Assembly (NCBI GenBank): GCA_937967875.1
Contig: CALBTQ010000357.1
Span: 1 to 9,372 of the forward strand
From: an uncultured Pseudomonadota bacterium
Lineage (GTDB): Bacteria; Lernaellota; Lernaellaia; Lernaellales; Lernaellaceae
Length of the DNA: 9,372 nucleotides
Direction of reading: 5' to 3'
In this document: positions 1 through 6,307 of the stretch, piece after piece
How the letters are laid out: each line of letters starts with the position of its first letter
How positions within the stretch are numbered: position 1 is the first letter of the stretch
Notes under the pieces: generated by a model
Database searches by the model: none
Told to the model about the DNA's origin: nothing
Seen by the model: only the letters and a program-made list of their open reading frames with translations
Program-made: the position numbers and the translations under genes

Positions 1-1652
1 CCGCTGGGGTCGAGCGCCGCTTGAAACGCGCCGCCCAAAACGTTGGTCACGCGGTAAAGCTTTTCGGTCTGTAGGTCCAACGCGTAGATGTTGTAAATGC
101 CCGTGCGTCCCGAAGTGAAATACAAATAGCGGCCGGTGGGATCGAAGGCGGGGTCGATATCGCGTTCGGGATCGGCGGTGAGCCGGCGGAAGGTTTTGCT
201 CGTCAGGTCGAAGGCGAAAATATCGCGGTTGCCGTCGTCGTGCCAGACCGACACGGCCAGCCATTTGCCGCCGGGATGAACGGCCGGCCGCGCGAAATTC
301 ACGTAGTCGTCGAAATCGCCGAAGTCGGTCAGGTGCGTGAACGTATTGTCGGCGGCGTGGTAGTAACTCAACCGGCTGCGTCCGCCCTCGTGCGTGACGC
401 AAACGACGTCCTCGCTGCCGGGCACCGCGGCCACCTCGTTGGCGCGTGCGAAACGCGTCAGGCGCTTGCCGCGCCAATCGCCGGGGTGATAGCGCCACAG
501 ATCGTTGAAGCCCAGCCAGCGGTTGGCCGGCTCGTTGTTGGCGTAGACGATGTCGCCGCCGGCGGTAACCGCATAGCCGCGCGTGCCGCGCGTTTTGACC
601 ACCGTGCGGCTGCGTCGCGCTTTGTTGCGGATATCCAGGCGGCGGATTTGCGGACTGCGCGTGCCGATCGACTCGGCGAACAACAGCGTGTGCTCGTCCA
701 GCCACGTCGGCTGACTGTGGTCGTAGCCTTCGTCGGTCAAGCGGATCGACGCGGTCAGGCCTTGTTCGGCCAGTTCGTCGCGCTGGGCCTCGAAGGCGCG
801 TTTGAGGTTGATCGTCCAGGCGTCGTACAAGTCGGTCAGTTGATAGCCGAAGATCACCCGCGAATCGTGGTTGTACAGGTACGGCCAGATCTGGCCGCTG
901 TGTTTGATGTTGTAGTCGGCCAGCGCCTCTTCGCCGAAGCGTTGGGCGAGGTGGTCGTGAAACAGACCGCCGAAAATGTATGAGCCGCCGCCGCCCGGCC
1001 AGTCGGAGTTGCGCGAGGAGATCTTGTCGATCGAGGGCCAGTTGTCGTCGAGCGCGGCCATGCGCAACATCATCCAGGAGAACGGCGCGCGCCCGCGTCC
1101 GCGCGTGCCCAGCGCGGTTTCCTCGTGTACGGCGATGCCCTCGATCATGAAGAAGGGATACACGTGCCCGAGGTTCTGCACGCGCCCGAAGACGGTGCGG
1201 ATTGCCGCGGGAATGGCCCGGTTGGCGTCGGTGTGCACCGCGTGCGTCATTTCGTGGGTGATGAGCATGCGCAGGTAATCGTCGTAATAGTCCAGGCGAT
1301 CTTCCGGATGCGGTGGGGCGAGGTAAAGGACCATCAACTGCATCGGCTCGATGCTTGAATAGCCGTTGGCGTCGTCGGTGCGATCGAGCAGGACGATGTC
1401 GAAGGGCGTGTCCGGGGTCCATTTCAGGCGCTTGGTCAGCGTGGCGAAGGCCTCTTCGGCGATCACCGCCGTTTTCAGCGCCTCGAAGCGCCGTTCTTGC
1501 GGATAGGTGATGCGGAAATGGTCGGTGTGCAGCGTGAGAAACGTTTCATCCGGATGATGCTGCCACGCGAAAGCGCCGGTCGACGCCGTGAGCATCACCG
1601 CGGTGCAAAGCAGAAAGAACAGGCTCTTTTTTATTGTTTGCATCCGATCCAT
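1..1652 (-). CDS. Exported peptidase MA-type (HExxH) metallopeptidase with TolB/PD40-like propeller repeats, 3'-truncated by window edge
   Basis: Reading the minus strand from an ATG at 1652-1650 gives 550 codons without a stop, continuing off the window's left edge. An in-frame TAG lies two codons upstream, so the start is this ATG or the ATG at codon 4 (1643-1641); neither has a strong Shine-Dalgarno sequence. Residues 1-29 look like a signal peptide (KK, then a hydrophobic run, ending A-F-A before W30). HEMTH at residues 133-137 is a zinc-binding HExxH. A downstream IEGIAVHEE segment with Glu171 fits the third ligand of a gluzincin of the peptidase MA family. From about residue 295 onward the protein carries short beta repeats of PD40/TolB propeller type, for example DPTGRYLYFTSG near residues 500-510. 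Known family members are large secreted or periplasmic proteins; substrate unknown. It is divergent from the HDOD operon, and no functional link to motility is visible. The fold is fairly certain, the role is not. Confidence 0.85.
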   Translation of the reverse strand, partial: MDRMQTIKKSLFFLLCTAVMLTASTGAFAWQHHPDETFLTLHTDHFRITYPQERRFEALKTAVIAEEAFATLTKRLKWTPDTPFDIVLLDRTDDANGYSSIEPMQLMVLYLAPPHPEDRLDYYDDYLRMLITHEMTHAVHTDANRAIPAAIRTVFGRVQNLGHVYPFFMIEGIAVHEETALGTRGRGRAPFSWMMLRMAALDDNWPSIDKISSRNSDWPGGGGSYIFGGLFHDHLAQRFGEEALADYNIKHSGQIWPYLYNHDSRVIFGYQLTDLYDAWTINLKRAFEAQRDELAEQGLTASIRLTDEGYDHSQPTWLDEHTLLFAESIGTRSPQIRRLDIRNKARRSRTVVKTRGTRGYAVTAGGDIVYANNEPANRWLGFNDLWRYHPGDWRGKRLTRFARANEVAAVPGSEDVVCVTHEGGRSRLSYYHAADNTFTHLTDFGDFDDYVNFARPAVHPGGKWLAVSVWHDDGNRDIFAFDLTSKTFRRLTADPERDIDPAFDPTGRYLYFTSGRTGIYNIYALDLQTEKLYRVTNVLGGAFQAALDPS

Positions 1653-1773
1653 TGTCTACTAGATTTAACATTCATGACTTATTCAAGCAAGAAAGGATAC
1701 CAGAAAGGCAAGAAGATCCTGTCGATTTTTTGACGAAATGTATCTTTTGTCCCATTGCGCGCCGGGGTGAGCG

Positions 1774-1782
1774 TGGCATAAT
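1774..1782 (+). promoter_or_regulatory. Candidate sigma-70 extended -10 element
   Basis: TGGCATAAT matches an extended -10 (TGn followed by a hexamer with 5 of 6 matches to TATAAT). A weak -35 candidate, TTGCGC, lies 16 bases upstream at 1755-1760. Transcription would start near 1789 and read into the HDOD gene, giving a vegetative promoter in tandem with the sigma-54 promoter downstream. The match is short and could be chance. Confidence 0.3.
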
Positions 1783-1832
1783 ACGGGGGCAAATAGCGTA
1801 AAAACAGGGAGTTGGTGTGTTTCGGGACGCCG

Positions 1833-1848
1833 TGGCACACGGTTTGCT
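1833..1848 (+). promoter_or_regulatory. Sigma-54 (RpoN) -24/-12 promoter upstream of the HDOD/lipoprotein operon
   Basis: TGGCAC-ACGGT-TTGCT matches the sigma-54 consensus TGGCAC-N5-TTGCT exactly, with GG at 1834-1835 and GC at 1846-1847 in the required spacing. The predicted start is near 1859, leaving a leader of about 60 bases before the ATG at 1921. Sigma-54 promoters need an enhancer-binding protein. A TTTTGACGA word at 1728-1736, about 130 bases upstream of the predicted start, recurs upstream of the second sigma-54 promoter and is a candidate activator site. Confidence 0.85.
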
Positions 1849-1920
1849 TACTCATTTCGCCGGATTGGTGGGCGCGGACGATACGGTCGGCGATCCGGCG
1901 GCTTCCGGAAAGGATGTTCG

Positions 1921-2967
1921 ATGAGCCAGGATGCGCTGCGCTTCAAGGTTCGTTGTCCGCATTGCGACAAGGTGTTTATCGTAACCGCCCCCGGTTCTTT
2001 GACAGCCAAAGAGGCTCCGCAAGCGCCCGCACCGCCGCCGATCGAGGAGAAGCCGCAGTTGACGCCGCCGCCTCCGCCGCCGGAAGAGATCGAACTGGAA
2101 GAGGATTTCGACATGACGCCGGAGGAAGAGAATTTCCGGGAGCGCATCGTCAACTTGATCCTCGACAAGAAGTTCGAATTGCCGATGCTGCCGCATGTGG
2201 CTTTGAAGGTCATCCGACTCACCGGCGATACGAACGCCAACATGCAGGATCTGGCCAAGGTGATTCTGACCGATCAGACGATCGTGACCAAGATCATCCA
2301 GATTTCCAACAGCCCGGTGTACGCCGGCACGGTGGAAATCAAGAACATCAACCAAGCCCTGGTGCGTCTGGGACAGACCGAAATCAAGAACATGATGCTG
2401 GCCATCAGCCTGCAAACGAAGATCTTCAAGAGCAAGATGTACGGCAATCTGGCCAAGAAATTCTGGGAGCGGTCGGTCGGCGTCGCCTTCGCCTCGCGCG
2501 TGATCGCCGGGGAACTCAAGGCGGACAAAGACGAAGCGTTCCTGTGCGGCCTGATGCACAATTTGGGCAAGATGATCACCGTTACCGTGATCGAAAACGC
2601 CCAACGCAAAATGGAGACGGACTTCAAGCCCTCGCGGTTGCTGGTGCTGAGCATTCTCAAGCAATTCCACAAGGATGTCGGCGAGCTGACCATCGACAAA
2701 TGGTCGTTGCCGGCGACGGTGGCCAACACGATTCACTACATCGACCGCTTGGATGAAATCGAGGAAAACATGGTCGATGTGCCCATCGTGGCTTTGGCCG
2801 AAACGTTCTGCCGCGTGGCCGGCATCGGCGGCGAACATCCGGAGGATATCGACCTGTCGATGCTGCCGGCGACGCATTTGTTGAATTTGGGAGCGGATGC
2901 CTCTTTGGATTTGTACGATCGCTTTATCATGGTGTTTGAAAACGCCAGGAATGAATTCATTTACTAA
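1921..2967 (+). CDS. HDOD-domain signalling protein with N-terminal CxxC finger and Pro-rich linker
   Basis: This 348-residue cytoplasmic protein has no signal peptide. The ATG at 1921 is preceded by AGGA (1911-1914) at good spacing. Residues 8-20 (FKVRCPHCDKVF) resemble half of an MJ0042-type zinc finger, with only one CxxC (C12, C15). A Pro- and Glu-rich linker follows (about 31-70). The HDOD domain runs from about residue 72 to 280 and opens with the typical ELPMLPHVALKVIRL segment (LPxLP at 87-91). The position where true HD phosphohydrolases carry HD reads GLMHNLGK (210-217), so the Asp is Asn214. HDOD domains are generally non-catalytic scaffolds in signalling, motility and stress regulation, and this one is probably the same. 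It is first in a likely three-gene operon behind a sigma-54 promoter, with the next gene starting 37 bases after its stop. A motility-related regulatory role is inference. Confidence 0.88.
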   Translation: MSQDALRFKVRCPHCDKVFIVTAPGSLTAKEAPQAPAPPPIEEKPQLTPPPPPPEEIELEEDFDMTPEEENFRERIVNLILDKKFELPMLPHVALKVIRLTGDTNANMQDLAKVILTDQTIVTKIIQISNSPVYAGTVEIKNINQALVRLGQTEIKNMMLAISLQTKIFKSKMYGNLAKKFWERSVGVAFASRVIAGELKADKDEAFLCGLMHNLGKMITVTVIENAQRKMETDFKPSRLLVLSILKQFHKDVGELTIDKWSLPATVANTIHYIDRLDEIEENMVDVPIVALAETFCRVAGIGGEHPEDIDLSMLPATHLLNLGADASLDLYDRFIMVFENARNEFIY

Positions 2968-3004
2968 CGCGGCCGACGGGTCGCCCAAAGCGTGGGTAAA
3001 AATC

Positions 3005-3997
3005 ATGAAGAGGCTCGTGGGCCTGACGGCCCTGGCGCTCGTGCTGTCGATCGGCCTGGCCGGTTGTTCCAACCAGGTGATCCGCGTGCCGATCGATCCT
3101 TACGTCACCAGCGATTTTTCCAGCCGTCATATTCAGCGCGTGGCCGTGTTGCCGGTGGTCGTGCCCGACTATCTACTCGGGCAAAGCGGCGAGACGATCA
3201 GCGTGGATCTGACCAATCAATTCATGGTCGAGCTGGCCAATCGGCGCTTGTACAGTCTGGTCGGCGGCGATGTGGTGCGCGACATCCTGGTGGATCAGTA
3301 CAACAGTCCGCGCAATTGGCTGGAGACGGGCAACGTCGCCGGGGCGATCCGCATCGGGCGCGAATTGAAGGTCGAGGGTGTGATTTTCGGCCGCATCGTG
3401 CGCTACGTGCAGTCGAACCTGACGCAGAGCGAGGTGGAAGTCGAATTCCAGCTCGTGGAAATCAGCTCGCTGGAAACCGTGTGGTCGGTGCGCGAGCAGA
3501 TGCTCGGCAAGGGCGGCTCGCCGACCTTCAGCGACACGGTCACCACGCCCACCAACCGCCGTTTGTCGCAATCGGCGATCACCGGGGCCGCCGAGCGCAT
3601 CGGGGAAATCCACAAGGCCGGCGGACCGATCGAGGTGTCCACCATTTCCACCCGCCGCATCACCGGTTACAGCCTGTTGTCGGTCGGCACGGTCACGGCG
3701 GTCACCGCCGGGTACTACTTCACCATGAGTCTGAACGCCTACAAGGATTACCAGAAGGCGGACTCCGCCGCGGACCTTAACCGGTATCAGAACGATACCG
3801 AGGAATACGATCGCATGTGGATGATATTCGGCGGCGTCGGCGCGGCCTGCTTGGGCACGGGCGCGTATCTGCTGCTGACCGATCCCTCGCGGCAGTACAC
3901 CGCGGGCAACGAAAACAATGATAAAATGCAAGTGGCCGTTTGGCCGGCGGTGACGCCCGACGCGTACCTGCTGGGTCTTTCGGGCCGCTTCGAATAG
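3005..3997 (+). CDS. Putative outer-membrane lipoprotein with CsgG/TolB-N/FlgO-like core and two C-terminal hydrophobic segments
   Basis: The preferred start is the ATG at 3005 because it opens directly on a lipoprotein signal: M-K-R, a hydrophobic stretch, then the lipobox L18-A-G-C21. The upstream in-frame ATG at 2897 would overlap the HDOD gene and bury the signal peptide. This gives 330 residues; Ser22 after the Cys fits outer-membrane sorting. The core has a beta strand RVAVLPVVV (about 45-53), then a helix, and later a second strand VEGVIFGRIVRY (about 123-134). That order resembles the small alpha/beta fold shared by CsgG, LpoB, TolB-N and FlgO-type proteins. The C-terminal part has two hydrophobic segments (about 222-241 and 271-292) separated by a Tyr/Asp-rich amphipathic stretch. 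It is cotranscribed with the HDOD gene upstream and the IPT lipoprotein 11 bases downstream. I do not recognise a named family. A role in the flagellar envelope passage is possible but unproven. Confidence 0.75.
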   Translation: MKRLVGLTALALVLSIGLAGCSNQVIRVPIDPYVTSDFSSRHIQRVAVLPVVVPDYLLGQSGETISVDLTNQFMVELANRRLYSLVGGDVVRDILVDQYNSPRNWLETGNVAGAIRIGRELKVEGVIFGRIVRYVQSNLTQSEVEVEFQLVEISSLETVWSVREQMLGKGGSPTFSDTVTTPTNRRLSQSAITGAAERIGEIHKAGGPIEVSTISTRRITGYSLLSVGTVTAVTAGYYFTMSLNAYKDYQKADSAADLNRYQNDTEEYDRMWMIFGGVGAACLGTGAYLLLTDPSRQYTAGNENNDKMQVAVWPAVTPDAYLLGLSGRFE

Positions 3998-4008
3998 GGG
4001 GAGCGACG

Positions 4009-5025
4009 ATGCGCAGGACGGTCATCGTTTCGTTCATGGTGTTGCTGGCCGTGGCATTGCTGGTGCAGTGCGGGCGCGATTTCACGCGCTATCCATCGGG
4101 CAGCGGGGCGTCGGTGTCGCTGACGTCCGTCGAGCCGACTTCCGGCGCGAACGACCAGGAAATCAGCATCGCCTTGCGGGGAACGAATTTTCGCGGCTCG
4201 CCGCGGATACTGTTGGGCGCGGTGGATTGTACGAACATCCAGATCGTTTCGGACAAGCTGCTGACTGCGGTCATTCCGGCCGATACGGCGGCGAACGTGT
4301 ACGACATCACCTATCTGACCGAAGCCCTGGAATCGGTAGTGCTGCCCGACGCGTTCACCGTGGTCGATCCGGGCGACATCTCCATTTTGTCGATCGATCC
4401 CAACGTCGGTCTGGACAACGACACGACCGCGGTGACCATCACCGGCACGAACTTTCTCGACGGCGCGACGGTGGCGATCGGCGCAGCCACGCTGGAATCG
4501 GTGACCGTCTCCAGCGTGACCACGATCAACGCGACGGTGCCTTCCGGGCTGACGCCGGGCGTCTATGACGTGGTGGTGACCAATTCCTCGGGGGGCAGCG
4601 CGACCCTGGTGGAAGGCTTCACCGTGCTCAGTTCGGCGCAATTGCAGATCACCGGGATCAATCCCGATCACGGCTCGACCGACGTGGATGTCGACGTGGC
4701 CATTACCGGCGCCAACTTCGACGATGCGATGACCGTGTTGATCGGTTACACCCTCGCCGACGACGTCGAAAGGATCACTTCGGATCTGCTGTATGCGACC
4801 GTGCCGGCGGGCATCACGCCGGGCGTGTACAGCGTGCGGGTCATCAACAGCGACGACGAGTACGCGGAACTGACCGACGCCTATACGGTGGATGCGGCGG
4901 GCGACGACGATACGTCCGACGACGATACGTCCGATGACGATACCACCGACGACGATACGACCGACGACGATACGACCGACGACGACACGACGGACGACGA
5001 CACGACCGATGACGACACCGTGTAA
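4009..5025 (+). CDS. Putative surface lipoprotein with three IPT/TIG domains and an acidic DDDT repeat tail
   Basis: The ATG at 4009 follows a strong GGGGGAG Shine-Dalgarno that abuts the stop of the previous gene (11-base gap). It is preferred over an in-frame ATG at 3940 inside that gene. The 338-residue product begins M-R-R and a hydrophobic run ending L-V-Q-C21, a lipobox-like site with an unusual Gln at -1. Three immunoglobulin-like IPT/TIG domains follow, at about residues 36-119, 124-207 and 212-295. Each opens with a strand plus (I/V)xPxxG and carries a G(T/A)NF motif; domains 2 and 3 share a TPGVY(D/S)V turn. Residues 299-338 are eight copies of DDDT plus S, T or V, ending at the stop codon. 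TIG domains usually act in extracellular binding or as spacers; the acidic tail could bind calcium. The gene is last in the putative operon, with a hairpin terminator downstream. Ligand and role are unknown. Confidence 0.85.
   Translation: MRRTVIVSFMVLLAVALLVQCGRDFTRYPSGSGASVSLTSVEPTSGANDQEISIALRGTNFRGSPRILLGAVDCTNIQIVSDKLLTAVIPADTAANVYDITYLTEALESVVLPDAFTVVDPGDISILSIDPNVGLDNDTTAVTITGTNFLDGATVAIGAATLESVTVSSVTTINATVPSGLTPGVYDVVVTNSSGGSATLVEGFTVLSSAQLQITGINPDHGSTDVDVDVAITGANFDDAMTVLIGYTLADDVERITSDLLYATVPAGITPGVYSVRVINSDDEYAELTDAYTVDAAGDDDTSDDDTSDDDTTDDDTTDDDTTDDDTTDDDTTDDDTV
4903..5022 (+). repeat. 15-base coding tandem repeat (eight units) encoding DDDT(S/T/V)
   Basis: Eight in-frame 15-base units close to gacgacgatacgacc fill 4903-5022 and end at the TAA. 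Units 1-2 encode DDDTS, units 3-7 DDDTT, and unit 8 DDDTV. Synonymous third-base changes (gat/gac, acg/acc) distinguish the units, so the array is not wholly fresh, but it is short-unit and similar enough to expand or contract by slippage. Repeat number may also be collapsed in a short-read assembly. Confidence 0.95.
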
Positions 5026-5080
5026 AAACCGGTTCCTCGTCGTGAAGGTAGCGGCACTAATTAAAGAAAATTATTAATTC

Positions 5081-5122
5081 TTTCCCGTTAATTCTTTGAA
5101 TTGTCGGGAAATTATATTTATT
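5081..5122 (+). terminator. Hairpin, likely intrinsic terminator after the IPT lipoprotein gene
   Basis: TTTCCCG (5081-5087) pairs with CGGGAAA (5105-5111), and AATTC (5090-5094) pairs with GAATT (5098-5102) around a TTT loop. One T-T mismatch and one G-U pair separate the two stem blocks. A T/A-rich tail (ttatatttatt) follows, and an A-rich stretch lies on the other side, so it could also act in reverse. It sits 55 bases after the stop at 5025, where the first operon should end. The tail is not a clean T-run, so efficiency is uncertain. Confidence 0.5.
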
Positions 5123-5150
5123 GACTTATGCCAAATTCTCGATGTAAGAT
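5121..5150 (+). promoter_or_regulatory. Possible sigma-70 promoter in an AT-rich patch
   Basis: TTGACT (5121-5126; 5 of 6 matches to TTGACA) is followed after 18 bases by TAAGAT (5145-5150; 4 of 6 matches to TATAAT). It lies in an AT-rich patch (about 5058-5167) that stands out from the GC-rich surroundings. If real, it would give a leader of about 370 bases before motA. The -10 match is weak. Confidence 0.25.
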
Positions 5151-5261
5151 TATCCTAAGATAATTCCGTTCCGGTAGCGAGGAGCGGGGTGTATCTGTGC
5201 AATGTTTGATCGAAGATGGAAATCAGACAAGAAGTTGACGATTTTTGCCGATAGAGGGATG

Positions 5262-5314
5262 AGCGATCAATCGCTGAGCGTCAAAATTTCGACAAGGCTT
5301 CGCCGCTTTTGACG
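5262..5314. promoter_or_regulatory. Inverted repeats upstream of the motor operon, candidate regulator sites
   Basis: Two inverted repeats lie here. AGCGAT-CA-ATCGCT (5262-5275) is a perfect 6+2+6 palindrome. CGTCAAAA (5279-5286) pairs with TTTTGACG (5307-5314) around an inner GGC-TTC-GCC mini-hairpin. There is no T-run, which argues against a terminator. At roughly 180-230 bases upstream of the predicted sigma-54 start, they are within reach for enhancer-binding protein sites. Function is inference. Confidence 0.35.
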
Positions 5315-5342
5315 AGGTGTGCGGCGCAGTCGAGCGAAGATC

Positions 5343-5438
5343 GCGGAACGAAGGAACCGGAACTTCCGCCGATTGTCTCAAAATTGGGAGGAAAACAAGG
5401 AGTTTAACGGTTCCCGGCGCCGATTTCCGCTGCGGAAA
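5343..5438. promoter_or_regulatory. Clustered GCGGAA/TTCCGC half-sites, including a perfect 15-base palindrome
   Basis: GCGGAA occurs at 5343-5348 and inverted (TTCCGC) at 5364-5369. A perfect 15-base palindrome, TTTCCGC-T-GCGGAAA, occupies 5424-5438. A smaller palindrome, CGGAA-C-TTCCG, is at 5358-5368. Together there are four copies of one hexamer within 96 bases, ending 26 bases before the -24 element of the sigma-54 promoter. This is the arrangement expected for a dimeric activator or repressor. No binding protein can be named from the sequence. Confidence 0.35.
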
Positions 5439-5464
5439 CAATGTAAAATCGACAGGTTGTCGGT

Positions 5465-5480
5465 TGGCATACGCCTTGCT
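5465..5480 (+). promoter_or_regulatory. Sigma-54 (RpoN) -24/-12 promoter of the motA-motB-fliL-fliM operon
   Basis: TGGCAT-ACGCC-TTGCT matches the sigma-54 consensus at all but one position (C to T in the -24 box), with GG at 5466-5467 and GC at 5478-5479 correctly spaced. The predicted start is near 5491, giving a leader of about 37 bases before the GTG of motA at 5528. It is the closest recognisable promoter to the operon. Confidence 0.85.
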
Positions 5481-5527
5481 CTGGTAGAAACGGATTAACA
5501 GGCAATCGATAAACAAAGGGGCTGTTC

Positions 5528-6292
5528 GTGGATATAGCAACTGTTATCGGCTTGTTGGCGGCTTTCGGTCTGGTCATCGGCTCGCTGGTCATCGGTGGAA
5601 ACCCCGGCGCTTTCATCGATATTCCCAGCGTGTTGATCGTTATCGGCGGCACCATCGGCATTTTGTTCATCAACTGGCCGTTGGGCAACATCCTGAAATT
5701 CGGCAGCGTGATTCGCAACGCCTTTTTCACCTCCCCGACCGATTACTCCGGCCTGACCGGCCGCCTGGTCGATTATTCGACCAAAGCCCGTAAAGAGGGC
5801 ATTCTGGCCCTGGAAAGCGCCAGCGAAGGCGAATCCGACCAGTTTCTGCGCAAGGGCATTCAGATGGCCGTCGACGGTCTGGAGCCGTCGGTCATTCAGT
5901 CGTTGCTGGACAAGGAAATCGAGAAACTCGAATCGCGCCACAAAGGCGGCGCCGATTTGTTTCAAGCGGCGGGCACGTTCGCCCCGGCCATGGGTCTGAT
6001 CGGCACTCTGATCGGTCTGGTGCAGATGCTCCAGTCGATGGACGATCCGTCGTCGATCGGTCCCGCCATGGCCGTTGCGTTGTTGACCACGTTCTACGGC
6101 GCGATTATGGCGAACATCGTCTTTTTGCCGATCGCCGGCAAACTGCGGACGCGTTCCGAAGAGGAAGTCGTTTCCAAAGAGTTGATGCTGGAAGGAATTT
6201 TGTCGATTTCCGCCGGCGACAACCCGCGCATTCTGGAAGCGAAACTGCATGCGTTCCTCGAACCGAAGATGCGCAAGAGCAGCTTCAACTAA
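5528..6292 (+). CDS. motA: Flagellar stator protein MotA (PomA-like)
   Basis: This 254-residue inner-membrane protein forms the ion channel and torque-generating ring of the stator with MotB. The GTG at 5528 is used as start, preceded by AAAGGGG (5516-5522). The N-terminus MDIATVIGLLAAFGLVIG closely resembles PomA. Four membrane segments are visible: about 3-23, 31-49, 145-168 and 179-203. The cytoplasmic loop has R88-K89 and E96 (RKEGILALE), matching the charged residues that contact FliG in PomA/MotA. Segment 3 carries P153 and T160 (PAMGLIGTLIGL), and segment 4 has T187-T188; the equivalent threonines in PomA lie along the sodium path. That, and the PomA-like start, make sodium drive plausible but unproven. 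It is first in the operon, with a Shine-Dalgarno for the next gene 15 bases after its stop. Confidence 0.95.
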   Translation: MDIATVIGLLAAFGLVIGSLVIGGNPGAFIDIPSVLIVIGGTIGILFINWPLGNILKFGSVIRNAFFTSPTDYSGLTGRLVDYSTKARKEGILALESASEGESDQFLRKGIQMAVDGLEPSVIQSLLDKEIEKLESRHKGGADLFQAAGTFAPAMGLIGTLIGLVQMLQSMDDPSSIGPAMAVALLTTFYGAIMANIVFLPIAGKLRTRSEEEVVSKELMLEGILSISAGDNPRILEAKLHAFLEPKMRKSSFN

Positions 6293-6307
6293 TTCGGGGG
6301 AAAACCG

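Noticed and set aside
1686..1702. Sigma-54-like element on the minus strand upstream of the peptidase gene (TGGTAT-N6-TTGCT)
   Set aside because: The spacing between GG and GC is one base too long; sigma-54 tolerates almost no spacing change.
1724..1732. T-run near 1726-1731 as a terminator
   Set aside because: No stable stem precedes it, and no gene on the plus strand ends nearby.
240..1733. Plus-strand open frames in the first 1.7 kb
   Set aside because: They lie opposite a 550-codon minus-strand gene with signal peptide, HExxH and propeller repeats, and have no coherent domains.
1852..3072. A 406-codon minus-strand open frame opposite the HDOD gene
   Set aside because: The plus strand encodes a good HDOD domain with a Shine-Dalgarno and promoter; the mirror frame has no recognisable motif.
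4052..4067. Sigma-54-like TGGCAT-N5-GTGCA inside the IPT lipoprotein gene
   Set aside because: It lies within the signal-peptide codons with no gene start downstream, and the -12 box is imperfect; likely chance.
4892..5077. An alternative-frame open frame over the DDDT array (Thr/Arg/Pro repeats)
   Set aside because: It is a frame shadow of the tandem repeat; the DDDT frame continues directly from the TIG domains.
5223..5540. A 105-codon minus-strand open frame in the intergenic region before motA
   Set aside because: It crosses the sigma-54 promoter and the motA start and has no motif or homology I recognise; composition is not gene-like.
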